A stretch of DNA of 64,000 bases, from NCBI RefSeq assembly GCF_013112245.1, contig NZ_WVRN01000002.1:372001-436000 (forward strand), given 5' to 3'. This document shows positions 16,367 through 25,777 of the stretch, in pieces; the first letter of the stretch is position 1; each line of letters opens with the position of its first letter. Under the pieces are notes generated by a model, which did no database searches, was not told where the DNA came from, and was given only the letters and a program-made list of their open reading frames with translations. Position numbers and translations under genes: made by a program. This stretch comes from Ruegeria sp. HKCCD4315. Its GTDB lineage: Bacteria > Pseudomonadota > Alphaproteobacteria > Rhodobacterales > Rhodobacteraceae.

Positions 16367-16762
16367 CGTTTCTTGTGAACGATCACTTCGTATGTCGGAG
16401 TATCTGATAAAAGGACACCGGGGCACGCATCGCGCATCACTGACAGAGCGGGGGATCGGGATGCAAAAAATACCATCGAGGCAAGCGATCAGTGTAACTG
16501 AATGTCGCTGTGGACGAAGCGAGTCCGATTCGCCACCGCGAAGTGTCGAAACAATGAAAATTTCAACAGGCAAGAGACATTTTCGAAGAAATTCGTAACT
16601 CTTTGAATAATAAAAACTAAAAAATTCACAGAATTTTTTGGGCGGATAATCGCCAATTCTCGCGGGGCCAAAATCGAGTGATCGGCGGATTATTGACTAT
16701 TATCTGTTTGGGTTAGGTCCGGAAGTTGCTGTTTCAACCGCTATTCCGCATTCAAGATGTAA

Positions 16763-16803
16763 GTCCCGGGACGGATCGAATTGGAACCTCACCAACCCGG
16801 GAC
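16763..16803. repeat. Perfect 8-bp inverted repeat upstream of the small gene at 16849
   Basis: GTCCCGGG at 16763-16770 and CCCGGGAC at 16796-16803 are separated by 25 bases and lie 45 bases before the next start codon. It could be an operator pair, a 5'-UTR stem-loop or a recombination site. The stretch 16367-16762 has no gene I can support. Confidence 0.45.
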
Positions 16804-16848
16804 ATGGAAATACTTAGTCTTAACAACAACTAAGAAAGCGAGAGCAGT

Positions 16849-17058
16849 ATGCCAGATGATATCAAGCGCGCCCGCGCTGTAGAGAATGTCGCAAAAAGGC
16901 GCATAGACATCAACCAAGTACTTTTGATGAGCTATTTGCGGGTGACAATTGGCGATAAATCAATCGTGGTTAATGGCCTGGGCGTAGTAGCGCTAGTCGC
17001 AATCGCGGCAATCGCAGCGTTCGTTGTGATCCGCACTGGAATTCTCTCCGGAACCTAA
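16849..17058 (+). CDS. Small single-pass membrane protein
   Basis: A protein of 69 residues with a purine-rich site before the ATG (AAGAAAGCGAGAGCAGT). The N-terminal half is basic (KRARAVENVAKRRIDINQ), and a C-terminal helix follows (VVALVAIAAIAAFVVIRTGI). It is closely followed by a strong terminator hairpin, which supports it as a real transcription unit. Function unknown. Confidence 0.5.
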   Translation: MPDDIKRARAVENVAKRRIDINQVLLMSYLRVTIGDKSIVVNGLGVVALVAIAAIAAFVVIRTGILSGT

Positions 17059-17066
17059 AGTGGGCG

Positions 17067-17101
17067 AAACGTCGCCCGACCAAACAGGCCGGGCGACGTT
17101 T
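17067..17101 (+). terminator. Rho-independent-like terminator hairpin
   Basis: AAACGTCGCCCG (17067-17078) and CGGGCGACGTTT (17090-17101) form a perfect 12-bp stem with an 11-base loop, directly after the stop of the small membrane protein gene. Confidence 0.7.
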
Positions 17102-17160
17102 GCTCTGATTTGGGGATTCACAAAAGCGGCCTCGAAAAATGATGCAACAATATGGACCCT

Positions 17161-17193
17161 AAAAACAAAAAAGCCCGACCACATGGGCCGGGC
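17161..17193 (-). terminator. Hairpin with minus-strand T-run
   Basis: On the minus strand GCCCG (17189-17193) pairs with CGGGC (17173-17177), followed by TTTTTTGTTTTT. It lies 156 bases downstream of the tRNA-Leu gene and could end its transcript. Confidence 0.5.
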
Positions 17194-17348
17194 AGTTCAA
17201 TACCGAAGGATTAGGGGTTAAACCAGAGCTGTCCTCCTTAGAACAGAACAAGGCCAGAACGTGAATCTGGGAAACAAAGTGGGAAACTGAGATATGCTCA
17301 AAGGAGAAGAGGTTTACCGTAGATTGATTTTATCGTTTAAAACCAATA

Positions 17349-17433
17349 TGGTGCGGGTGGAGGGACTTGAACCCCCACGCCTTGCGGCGCCAGAACCTAA
17401 ATCTGGTGCGTCTACCAATTTCGCCACACCCGC
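17349..17433 (-). tRNA. tRNA-Leu (anticodon UAG)
   Basis: The minus strand gives a complete 85-nt class II tRNA. The acceptor stem is GCGGGTG/CACCCGC. The D arm contains AAATTGGTAGACGC. The anticodon stem CCAGA/TCTGG encloses loop TTTAGGT (anticodon TAG). A long variable arm follows, then T arm GGGGGTTCAAGTCCC..., discriminator A and an encoded CCA. Its 3' half is repeated at 8883-8936 and, in part, at 5005-5031, so it is the integration target for the accessory DNA. Confidence 0.95.
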
Positions 17434-18061
17434 AACCAAGCGCCGTAGCGCCAGACTGGGGCGCTGATAACAAAGCTTGCGTCCGAGTGCGAGAGGTAAA
17501 TTGGGCTAAATGTGAACTTTGTTGCCTAGATTGTACCATGCCTGTCGCTCTGACTTGGAGCACAAGTAAACAAGGTCGATTTGAAACCCCACAAAGCGAC
17601 ATGAACTAAGTTCACGGAAATTTCTGGTCGCCTTGAGCCGTTTCTTCCATGCTTATTCTTCGCGGGATCCATTCGAAAGCCGCAGTTTTTCGCCATCCTC
17701 GCTGACGCGTTTACGTTGAGCGATCAAAGAGAGTGTTTCCTACTTTGGTTTCAGCGGTGAGGCGCAATTCATTCTTGCGAGGCTGACAAATAACTCTCAA
17801 CACAGTTCCTGAACAGCATTCCATCCAAATTAATGTATACTAGTCAATGATTTAGCAATCTACGCACCACACAACATACTCAAAGGCTCTACATAGTTGC
17901 CGACAGCAGGCACGGTAAGAGAAGAAAATTGCTATGCTCGTATGGGTTGAGGTATTCTTTTGCGAGGCTCGCCATGAAGCCGCCACATTTCAACCGCCAA
18001 AAAATCTTATTCGCGTCAAAATAAGACCGCCTTGAAGGGTCTTTTTGGTTGAAAGGAGTTA
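17434..18061. other. Intergenic region before the GTPase operon, with possible attenuator
   Basis: No coding frame is convincing. Just before the operon, AAGACC (18023-18028) and GGTCTT (18038-18043) form a stem followed by TTTTT, like a leader terminator or attenuator 18 bases before the first start codon. Confidence 0.35.
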
Positions 18062-18553
18062 ATGAGTCTTTTTCGCCACTTTGGCATCGGTACGAGTTTT
18101 CTGCTCAACTCCAGTACAAGGTTTTCTGCTGTGACCGATCTAAACCCTACCGTTGCCGCCGAGCAAGACGCTGTCTTCTTTGCTCGCGAGAGCTTTCTTG
18201 GCGAGCTCAAGACACTGAACCGAGATCATCCCAATACTGGCTTTGGCATTTCGCTGCGCACCCACTCGGGTGAACATTATCTTTTGGCGAATGCCAGAAT
18301 GCCATTACCTGTCGCGAAGTCACATGGGTTTCCCACTGGACGTCGTGTCGCGTGCCTTGAGAACGGTGACCGGTTCAGCTCGATCGAAGTCTTGGCGGAT
18401 TCCAAAGCTTACGAAACCATTTCCCCGCGTGCCGAGGCCGAGATTCTGGGCAATGCCCTGGATTTGATCGCGCGCATCGACACTCTGACAAGCATCCCTG
18501 CGGGGCGCGTGTCGCATGAACCCCAGATTGCTGCTACGGGAACCGGAGGTTAA
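18062..18553 (+). CDS. Unrecognised protein, first gene of the GTPase operon
   Basis: A protein of 163 residues with the ATG at 18062 right after GAAAGGAG. It has no signal peptide, membrane helix or known motif. The middle reads as a compact alpha/beta domain (GFGISLRTHSGEHYLLANAR), followed by GRRVACLENGDRFSSIEV and a helical C-terminus with a flexible GTGG tail. Two bases separate its stop from the first large GTPase, so it is cotranscribed and probably works with it. I cannot assign a function. Confidence 0.6.
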   Translation: MSLFRHFGIGTSFLLNSSTRFSAVTDLNPTVAAEQDAVFFARESFLGELKTLNRDHPNTGFGISLRTHSGEHYLLANARMPLPVAKSHGFPTGRRVACLENGDRFSSIEVLADSKAYETISPRAEAEILGNALDLIARIDTLTSIPAGRVSHEPQIAATGTGG

Positions 18554-18555
18554 GC

Positions 18556-20568
18556 ATGGCGCGCAACGATCACCTTTTGTCTGTCGGCAACGAAGCACTG
18601 GCACCGATGACCTCTGCCATGACGTCGCTGACGGCGCAGATCGATCAACTGACTGAGGTGGCTGATGCGCGCTCCTCGGCACGTCTGGCGACCCTCAAGA
18701 CGCGGATGGAAAATTTCACCGCCAGCATCACAATGGTGGGACAGGTCAAAGCAGGCAAGTCATCCATCGTGAATATTCTGGCCGGGCGCCCTGCCCTGCT
18801 GCCGTCGGACGTCAACCCGTGGACATCTGTGGTCACGACCCTGAACATCAACACACGCCCGCCGGGCGACACCAAAGCCAAGTTCACATTCTTTGAGCAG
18901 GAGGAATGGGACAACCTGATGGTCGGCGGCGGTCGTTTAGGCGAACTGGCGAACCGGGCTGGCGCAGATGACGAAATGGATGACATCCGCCGTCAGATTG
19001 GCGAGATGAAAGCCAAATCAGAAGAACGCCTTGGCAAGCATTTTGACCTGATCCTGGGTCAGAGCCATCAGTACGATCACTTCGACGAAGAACTGATCCA
19101 ACGCTATGTGTGCCTGGGCGACGAAGATGATCCGGATATTGATCCGAAAACCGGTCGATTTGCCGACGTCACAAAATCGGCTGAGCTTTACATGGATATT
19201 CCGCAATATCCCATCGCGCTGAAGCTGTGTGACACACCGGGTGTCAACGATACATTCATGGTGCGCGAACAGATTACGCTGCGCAGTCTGCGCGGGTCTG
19301 AGGTTTGTGTAGTCGTCCTGGCTGCAAGCCAGGCGCTGACCACAATGGATATGGCTCTGATGCGCATTATTGCGCAGTTCGAAAATCGACAGATTGTTCT
19401 GTTCGTCAACCGGATTGACGAGCTTTCTGATCCCGTCAACCAAGTTCCAGAAATCCGCGATCGCATTCAGGATACACTGAAGCAAAACAATATCGACACC
19501 AATACAAGCGTCGTGTTTGGCAGTGCTTTGTGGGCCGAGGCAGCCTTGACCGGAAACCCGGACATTCTGACCGAAGAGTCGCGCGAAGCCCTGAACACAT
19601 TCTATTTGGCCGCAGGTTTCGGTGATCAAGCTGCATCGTTGGACAAGATTTGGGCCCTGTCCGGCCTGCCCGATCTGCTTTTGGCTATCAATGAGCGTAT
19701 AGCCGAAGGCGCAGGAACACGGCTGATGGACCGCGTGCGTCACCGTGCACGCAATATCGCAAGCCAAATCCGAGCCACAGCAGTGGCGAAAAACCTGTCC
19801 GAAGGTGAAGGTGTTACCAGAGACCTGGACGGCGTGTCACCAGAAGACGCAATCAACACCGTGTCGGCGGAATATGAAAAGAAAGCGGCAGAACTGACAA
19901 ATGCCCTGCGCGACAAAGTGCTGGAACGTTTGAACTCGGCTGAATCCAGCTTTGTCAAACGCGCAACAGACTCTTTGATCGCCCATCTTGAGAAAAACGG
20001 CGAACAAGGTACGTGGCAATACGACCCTGCGGGATTGCGGACGCTGCAAAAGGCAGCCTATTTCAGCTTTGCCCGCGCGATGCGCAAAGACGCCGGGGCG
20101 CTATATGCCACCGCAGCTGCGGATGTCGAAGCGTTGTATCACAAGATTCTGGGCAATCATCTGGGTGAATTCAGCATCGAAGCACCCATCGTACCCCGTG
20201 TTCCACCTCCGCTGGGCATTGGCCGGACCATCGCGCTGGACTTGCAAAGCACCTGGTGGCGTCGATGGTGGCAAAGACGCAAAGGGTTCGAGGCTTATGC
20301 TGCAGACTACACACGTCTGATCGCGTCCGAAGCCAACTCAATCACCAAGGACATTGAAGAAAACCAGATTGCCGCGGTGCTTGAAAACGTCCGCGCGACT
20401 CTGACGGACTTCATGCGCGAGCAGAAAGAAACACTGCTGAGCATTTCGGCATCGGCTGACAAAAATGCAGGCCAAACTGCAGCGGCGATGGCGGGTTTGC
20501 AGCCTCAGAAATCCAAAGATGAGATTCTGGGTGACATCCTAAAAGATCTAAGCAACGAAGCGGCATAA
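18556..20568 (+). CDS. Large dynamin-like GTPase (first copy)
   Basis: A protein of 670 residues of the bacterial dynamin/YdjA-like GTPase class. GTPase motifs: P-loop GQVKAGKSS at residues 62-70; switch-region threonine in NPWTSVVT; G3 DTPG near 226; G4 NRID near 284. The C-terminal 350 residues are helical, with a tryptophan/arginine-rich patch (STWWRRWWQRRKGFEAYA) that could be a membrane-binding paddle. By family analogy it would bind nucleotide, self-assemble and bend or tether membrane. The gene after it (20577) is a smaller GTPase, and the pair is repeated at 23735/25774. Role inferred, not shown. Confidence 0.82.
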   Translation: MARNDHLLSVGNEALAPMTSAMTSLTAQIDQLTEVADARSSARLATLKTRMENFTASITMVGQVKAGKSSIVNILAGRPALLPSDVNPWTSVVTTLNINTRPPGDTKAKFTFFEQEEWDNLMVGGGRLGELANRAGADDEMDDIRRQIGEMKAKSEERLGKHFDLILGQSHQYDHFDEELIQRYVCLGDEDDPDIDPKTGRFADVTKSAELYMDIPQYPIALKLCDTPGVNDTFMVREQITLRSLRGSEVCVVVLAASQALTTMDMALMRIIAQFENRQIVLFVNRIDELSDPVNQVPEIRDRIQDTLKQNNIDTNTSVVFGSALWAEAALTGNPDILTEESREALNTFYLAAGFGDQAASLDKIWALSGLPDLLLAINERIAEGAGTRLMDRVRHRARNIASQIRATAVAKNLSEGEGVTRDLDGVSPEDAINTVSAEYEKKAAELTNALRDKVLERLNSAESSFVKRATDSLIAHLEKNGEQGTWQYDPAGLRTLQKAAYFSFARAMRKDAGALYATAAADVEALYHKILGNHLGEFSIEAPIVPRVPPPLGIGRTIALDLQSTWWRRWWQRRKGFEAYAADYTRLIASEANSITKDIEENQIAAVLENVRATLTDFMREQKETLLSISASADKNAGQTAAAMAGLQPQKSKDEILGDILKDLSNEAA

Positions 20569-20576
20569 GTAGAAAA

Positions 20577-22319
20577 ATGGCAAAAGATTCACAAACACGC
20601 TTTGTTTCGCCGAAGGCATGGGAACGTATCGAGCATTGGTCCCGCCGCAAGCCGGTTTTTGCCCTGATGGGCGAATTCAGCGCCGGCAAGTCCACGTTGA
20701 TGAACTTTCTGCTGCGAACGCAGACCTTGCCGACGCAGGTCACCGCGACCCAATTGCCGCCGGTCTGGTTTAGCTGGGGCAATCGCGCTCCTTACGTCAA
20801 ACGTCACGATGGAAGCATTGAAGTCATTGAGCTGGACGACCTTGAGAGCGTTGGCGTCAACGATGCACAATTCATACGTGTGTTTCTTGAAGCCGACATT
20901 CTTGAGGCGGTCGACCTTATCGACACCCCCGGTATCTCGGATCCAAAAATCTCAACTGATGTTTGGCAACGCGCCGTTGGCCAGGCAAATGGCGTCTTGT
21001 GGTGCACCCATGCGACCCAAGCCTGGCGCGAGACCGAGCGAGCGACTTGGGTTTCCTTGCCCGAACGCCTACAGCACAACTCGCTGCTTTTGATCACACG
21101 GGCGGATGCGCTGAACATCAAAGACCGTCAAAAAGTTCTGCGCCGCGTGAACCGTGAAGCGGGCCACTTGTTCAATCGGTCCATTCTGTTTTCTGCTCGC
21201 GATGCGATCGTCGCCCGCGACAAAACCGGTGACGCCGAAATGTGGTCGCGTAGCGGCGGCGGAAAGATGATCGACAGCTTCCTTGAGATCACAGAGCAGA
21301 TCATGGAAAACCGCGCCGACCAACTGGCCCGGTATCAGATCGACAAGAGTCAACCGGATGCGCCGAAAGTGCAACCCGTGCGGCCAGCGCGGAAATCGGA
21401 CGGAGAGGTACAGTCAGAAGCCGCACCGTTGCGGTTGGTCAACCCAGTGGACTCGGTAGCTCAGTCAGAACAGGATGATGCTGCGGTCGTCACAAGCTTT
21501 CCCGTTCGCCCCGCCAGAGTGGAACGACGCACGGACGAAGCCGAACGCGTGCGTATCAACGCGGAAGAGGCCGAGCGTTTGCGGGCCGAAATGGTCTCGG
21601 AACCCGAGCCGCCGACGCTGGAAGAACCAGATACAAGCGATGATCTACGTGCCTTTTTTAAGGACACATCGAATGATCCGCTGGAACTGACCAGTGTAGC
21701 CGGGTTGGATGACACCGTCGATGAATTCGACTTGTCGGGCGGTACCGATTTCGACGATGAAACTGACAATCTTCTTGACGAGAGCACCGACATCGAAGAC
21801 GTCAGCGCTGCGGCTGACGAGGAAGATAAATCTGAGAATGTTCTGGCTTCGTTGAACACAACCTTGCAACACGAAACGTTGGATGAGGACGCTGCGGTGG
21901 ATCACATCCGAGACGTCGAAGAACCTGAAGATCGTGGGATTGAAGTCTCGGTTTCGTCTATTGCTGCTTTGATGGCAGCCCAACCCGGAAACAATGCCGA
22001 CGATTATGAACCGGAGCCCGAAACCAGCGGGCTGATTGAAGCTGCCTTGCCGGATCAGGTGGACGCGAATATTGCAGTGCTTGGGGAATTGCCAGAGGTC
22101 GCGGTTGGCTCACCCCTGAGCGCATCGGACATGTGGCGTGAGATTGCGAACAGCGCGGATCTGCCCAAGGATGCAGATGGGCTCAGAAACGTGTTCCAAG
22201 CGTTTTTGGCAGAGTTCGACCAAATCGCGATCGAACACAGCGAAAAGCAGACAAAGGACGCATTGCAACCCATTCCAAAAGCCAAAGAGAACAGCGCAGC
22301 AGAGTGGCACGTATTGTAA
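20577..22319 (+). CDS. Small dynamin-like GTPase with long acidic tail (first copy)
   Basis: A protein of 580 residues. The N-terminal GTPase domain (1-260) has P-loop GEFSAGKST at 32-40, G3 DTPG near 116 and G4 TRAD near 174, plus the segment CTHATQAWRETERATW shared with the other small GTPase at 25774. From about residue 265 the chain is low-complexity and acidic (many EE, DD, SEPEPP repeats) and probably disordered. A short helical end follows (DMWREIANSADLPKDADGLR). Partner of the large GTPase just upstream (8-base gap). The tail may bind partners or be phosphorylated by the kinase encoded downstream (inference). Confidence 0.8.
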   Translation: MAKDSQTRFVSPKAWERIEHWSRRKPVFALMGEFSAGKSTLMNFLLRTQTLPTQVTATQLPPVWFSWGNRAPYVKRHDGSIEVIELDDLESVGVNDAQFIRVFLEADILEAVDLIDTPGISDPKISTDVWQRAVGQANGVLWCTHATQAWRETERATWVSLPERLQHNSLLLITRADALNIKDRQKVLRRVNREAGHLFNRSILFSARDAIVARDKTGDAEMWSRSGGGKMIDSFLEITEQIMENRADQLARYQIDKSQPDAPKVQPVRPARKSDGEVQSEAAPLRLVNPVDSVAQSEQDDAAVVTSFPVRPARVERRTDEAERVRINAEEAERLRAEMVSEPEPPTLEEPDTSDDLRAFFKDTSNDPLELTSVAGLDDTVDEFDLSGGTDFDDETDNLLDESTDIEDVSAAADEEDKSENVLASLNTTLQHETLDEDAAVDHIRDVEEPEDRGIEVSVSSIAALMAAQPGNNADDYEPEPETSGLIEAALPDQVDANIAVLGELPEVAVGSPLSASDMWREIANSADLPKDADGLRNVFQAFLAEFDQIAIEHSEKQTKDALQPIPKAKENSAAEWHVL

Positions 22320-22370
22320 TGGAAGCCGAATCGATTTAACAGAAACACTTTAATAAAAACAAGGACTTAA

Positions 22371-22772
22371 ATGTCTATTCGGGACGCCTTGAGCACAGCG
22401 ATCGAAACAATACCCGACTGCATCGCAGCCGGGTATATCGATATGGAAACCGGGATGTTGCTGGGCAGTTGCGTTTCGGAGCCAGACAGCACGGAATCTC
22501 TGGATACGTTGGCAATCGCTGTGGCCAACCTGTTTCAAGGACGCGGTGTGGCTGCGTTCGAGGCGCTTTTGCGTCAGGCCGGGGTCGAAGAGTCGGAAAA
22601 CGCAGGGTTTGGGGAAATCGCAGTGTTTTCAAAAGATCGCCTTAATATTTTCCTGCGGACCAAGGAATATCCTGATCACGTGGTCTGCTATATCTGCCGC
22701 AACAGCGCAAATGTCGGGTTGGCGCTTACAAAATCACATCTCAGTCTGGGGCCGGTCGCGGCCGCAGTTTGA
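22371..22772 (+). CDS. Roadblock/LC7-like protein
   Basis: A protein of 133 residues whose pattern fits the roadblock/longin-type fold: the N-terminal helix IRDALSTAIETIPDCIAAGY, a beta hairpin IDMETGMLLGS, a central helix, then strands EIAVFSKDRLNIFLRTKE and HVVCYICRNSANVGLALTKS. Bacterial roadblock proteins such as MglB act as GTPase regulators or scaffolds and often sit beside GTPase genes. It is flanked by GTPase genes here, so a regulatory role toward them is likely. The fold call is from pattern only. Confidence 0.6.
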   Translation: MSIRDALSTAIETIPDCIAAGYIDMETGMLLGSCVSEPDSTESLDTLAIAVANLFQGRGVAAFEALLRQAGVEESENAGFGEIAVFSKDRLNIFLRTKEYPDHVVCYICRNSANVGLALTKSHLSLGPVAAAV

Positions 22773-22795
22773 ACGGGACCAGAGGGGGTCACGGT

Positions 22796-23668
22796 ATGAT
22801 GGACACTGACATTCTGGACATGCTTGAAGACATCGGGCGGTCCTCGGTTGCGCGGCTGTCACCAGCGGTAACGATCGCGGGCGAGTCCGCTGCAGCGAGG
22901 CGTAGCGCTGTTTTGCACGCTATTCGTGGTACTGTTCTACCTCGTCGGCTGGAATTCACGGCTTCTAATGGTGCGTGTCTGGCCATCGAGGTGAACAGTT
23001 CACGTGTCACAGATGTTTTCCAGGTGCCGTCTGGACCGAAGCCTGACTTCGAAACCGAAGGGCGCGGTGAGTTGGTCGAAAAACTGGCTCAACTTGTGTC
23101 TGACATCGCGAACGCCCCTGCCCCGCTTGAAATGATGTCCGGCAAACCGGATTCAGATCTTGAGGCAGACGACGTTGGCTTGACCTACAGTGAAATCGAA
23201 GGGGCCTGCGCTGCCATCGAACTGTCTGCTGAACCGATTGTTTCGGTGGTGCCGGATGTGGAGATGCTCACGGAGGACGAGCCTCTGCCAGCTCAGATGG
23301 AAGATACAGAAACACTTCTGGCACAAAAGTTTTTTGACGGTGCCAGGCGTTTTGCATCTGGCCGTGTTTTGATCGACAGTGTGGAAAAAACCGCCCTGTC
23401 CTGTGCGGACTCTTGTCAGCCTTCCGAAGATATGCATCCCGACCAGAACGTTGTAGCTTGTTTTGCTGCGGATCTTGCAGGCTGGGATAACGACACTCGG
23501 GACGAGTTTGACGGCCCCCACCTTATCGTCATGCGCCCATCTGGAGGTAAGGGTGCTGGAATTGCAGCGCTCAGCGACACCGGGCAAATCGCCGTTGCCA
23601 TCCACGACGCGCGCAAACTGGGGGCGGTCGTCAGTCTGTGGACGTCTTTGCAGGGGGACAAGGAATGA
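22796..23668 (+). CDS. Unrecognised acidic protein in the GTPase operon
   Basis: A protein of 290 residues starting at the ATG at 22796 (AGAGGGGG site upstream), which is preferred to the codon at 22769 inside the roadblock gene. The first 100 residues look like a beta-rich domain (LEFTASNGACLAIEVNSSRV). An acidic linker follows, then a C-terminal domain around GPHLIVMRPSGGKGAGIAAL and GQIAVAIHDARKLGAVVSLW. No membrane helix. Family unknown; its place between two GTPase pairs implies a shared role. Confidence 0.55.
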   Translation: MMDTDILDMLEDIGRSSVARLSPAVTIAGESAAARRSAVLHAIRGTVLPRRLEFTASNGACLAIEVNSSRVTDVFQVPSGPKPDFETEGRGELVEKLAQLVSDIANAPAPLEMMSGKPDSDLEADDVGLTYSEIEGACAAIELSAEPIVSVVPDVEMLTEDEPLPAQMEDTETLLAQKFFDGARRFASGRVLIDSVEKTALSCADSCQPSEDMHPDQNVVACFAADLAGWDNDTRDEFDGPHLIVMRPSGGKGAGIAALSDTGQIAVAIHDARKLGAVVSLWTSLQGDKE

Positions 23669-23734
23669 CTTCCCTCCGAGCATTCAAATTTTCGATTAAT
23701 TCAATCCGATTTTGTGTGACCAAGGTAGTGAGTA

Positions 23735-25777
23735 ATGAGTGAAACACATCGCCGCGAGCTTATCCGCATCGCAGAAGACATGAACGAAACCAGCAATGAT
23801 GAAACGCGTCATTTCATTTCGCGTATCATCGGAGATCTGGGAAGTCTGAAGCCGTCAATCGCCTTTGTCGGTCAGATCAAGGCTGGTAAATCCCGTCTGA
23901 TCAACGGGTTCACGGGGCAGGCAGAGTACCTGCCATCGGACGTCAATCCATGGACCACCGTGATCACCGATATGCATTTCGGGCATCCATCCGGTCGCAC
24001 CGATGGGGCTGAATTTCATTTCTTCGACAACCACCAATGGCAATCCCTGATCGCCGAAGGTGAAGAACTGCGTAACATGTTCCCCGATGACGAGGACAGC
24101 TATAAGCGCGAGATGATCGAAGAACAGGTCGAAGCCATGAAGACCCGGGCGCGCCTGCGTCTGGGTGACAGCTATGAGCAGTTGTTGGGGCAACACCACG
24201 ATCTGGATGAACTGAACTCAGACGACCTGGCGCGTTACGTCTGCGCGGGCGATGATCCTGCTGAGGATGGCAGCGTTGACCCAGGCAGTGATCGGGGACT
24301 TTACAGTGACATCACCCGGAAGGCCGAAGTCTATTTTGACATCGGGCATTTCCCGTTTCCCTTATCTGTAACGGATACTCCGGGGGTCAATGACCCCCTG
24401 CTGATCCGTGAAGAGATTTCGCGCCAATACCTCAAGGAATCTGATTTCTTTGTGGTGGTTCTGTCCGCACATCAGGCTTTGTCGCGCGCAGACCTGAAAC
24501 TATTCCGTCTTATGCAGGCTTTGGAGCTTGGCCAGATTGTTGTGTTCATCAACCGAGTTGATGAACTGGGCGACGGCCCCGAGGATGCGGCCAAGGTCCG
24601 TTTTGATGTTCTGGACGGGTTGGAAAAAGCGCTCGGCAATTCTGATATCGATGTGCTGATGGGCAGTGCTCAATGGGCGCACTATGCTTTGACCGGCGAT
24701 GAGACCGGTGTGAACCATGATCATGTTCTGGCGTGGCTGCGGGCGCATCCGGAACAGATGAAACAATACCTAAACGGCGTGGCCGAAATTAAACAAGGCC
24801 CAGGTCCGATCAGTCGAGAGGCTGTATTGCGCTTTGCAGCAATGATCGCCTCTGGTCTGCCTGATCTGCGCCGGCACGTCACCAAAGCCCTCACTGACGG
24901 GCCAATTGACGAACAGCTTCGTATGGCATGGCAACACCTTGACAGTTTCGCAAGGGGCGAGCTTGAGCGATCACAGGTTCATTTGCGTGCGTTGAAGGAC
25001 GAAAACAGCTCGGGTACGCGCAACACTGAAGACAGTGACAAGACGCTTGGCGAATTGCGCAAGTTGGTTGCCGATAAGACCCAGGACATCACGCGTGACA
25101 TGGATGATGTCCTGTCCAATCTGCGTGGTGTGATGGATGACACGGTTGCTGAATCCGTCTCGGCCGTGGTGCGTGGACCAAATGGTCAATCACCTCTGCT
25201 GGCCAAGGGGGGTGCAACTGAGCTGAACTTTACCCCGTTGCGCGAACACATGCGGGAACTGGTGCAAGGTGCATCGCAAGTGGTCCGCCAGCGTATGCTA
25301 AGCGAACTCTATGCGATCGACATGCAATGCAACGCTGCTTTACGCGCATTGCCGGGTTGGCAAGAGCCCGTCGACAATCGCATGAACACCAGCGCAGTTC
25401 GCTGGTTCAGGCCAGACACCACTGCCCTCACCCGTGGAATTACGGTTGAATTGCGTGTAAACTGGTTGTCGCGCCTGATCTCGCGCAACAGTGTCGTTAC
25501 GCGGGCCGAACGAATGATTGTGCAAGAGTTCGAACTGATCGGAGACGATTTGATCGACACCACACGAGACAACTTGCTGGAACGGCTGAACACAGTTTTG
25601 GATCACTATGTCGCGCTGTTGGCGGGCCATTTTGAACACCGTTCTGGTGCCGGTGAATTGAATGCTCAGGCCGAAGCACAAGCTGCATTCGACAGAGCAC
25701 GCCGAATTGCTTCGGATCTGGAGAGCGTCTTTGGAGCTGGCAATGCGGACGAACGACAAGCAGAGGCTGCGGAATGA
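23735..25777 (+). CDS. Large dynamin-like GTPase (second copy)
   Basis: A protein of 680 residues, paralogous to the product of 18556-20568. P-loop GQIKAGKSR at 46-54, NPWTTVIT switch segment, G3 DTPG near 214, G4 NRVD near 272. The same insert follows (LGDSYEQLLGQHHDLDEL versus LGKHFDLILGQSHQYDHF in the first copy). The C-terminal region is helical with a basic/aromatic stretch (VELRVNWLSRLISRNS) where the first copy has its tryptophan patch. Overlaps the next gene by four bases (ATGA). Divergence between the copies suggests hetero-assembly rather than simple redundancy (inference). Confidence 0.82.
   Translation: MSETHRRELIRIAEDMNETSNDETRHFISRIIGDLGSLKPSIAFVGQIKAGKSRLINGFTGQAEYLPSDVNPWTTVITDMHFGHPSGRTDGAEFHFFDNHQWQSLIAEGEELRNMFPDDEDSYKREMIEEQVEAMKTRARLRLGDSYEQLLGQHHDLDELNSDDLARYVCAGDDPAEDGSVDPGSDRGLYSDITRKAEVYFDIGHFPFPLSVTDTPGVNDPLLIREEISRQYLKESDFFVVVLSAHQALSRADLKLFRLMQALELGQIVVFINRVDELGDGPEDAAKVRFDVLDGLEKALGNSDIDVLMGSAQWAHYALTGDETGVNHDHVLAWLRAHPEQMKQYLNGVAEIKQGPGPISREAVLRFAAMIASGLPDLRRHVTKALTDGPIDEQLRMAWQHLDSFARGELERSQVHLRALKDENSSGTRNTEDSDKTLGELRKLVADKTQDITRDMDDVLSNLRGVMDDTVAESVSAVVRGPNGQSPLLAKGGATELNFTPLREHMRELVQGASQVVRQRMLSELYAIDMQCNAALRALPGWQEPVDNRMNTSAVRWFRPDTTALTRGITVELRVNWLSRLISRNSVVTRAERMIVQEFELIGDDLIDTTRDNLLERLNTVLDHYVALLAGHFEHRSGAGELNAQAEAQAAFDRARRIASDLESVFGAGNADERQAEAAE

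Noticed and set aside
19018..19767. 249-codon minus-strand frame opposite the first large GTPase
   Set aside because: Opposite-strand shadow of a gene with clear GTPase motifs; cysteine/histidine-rich and without ribosome site.
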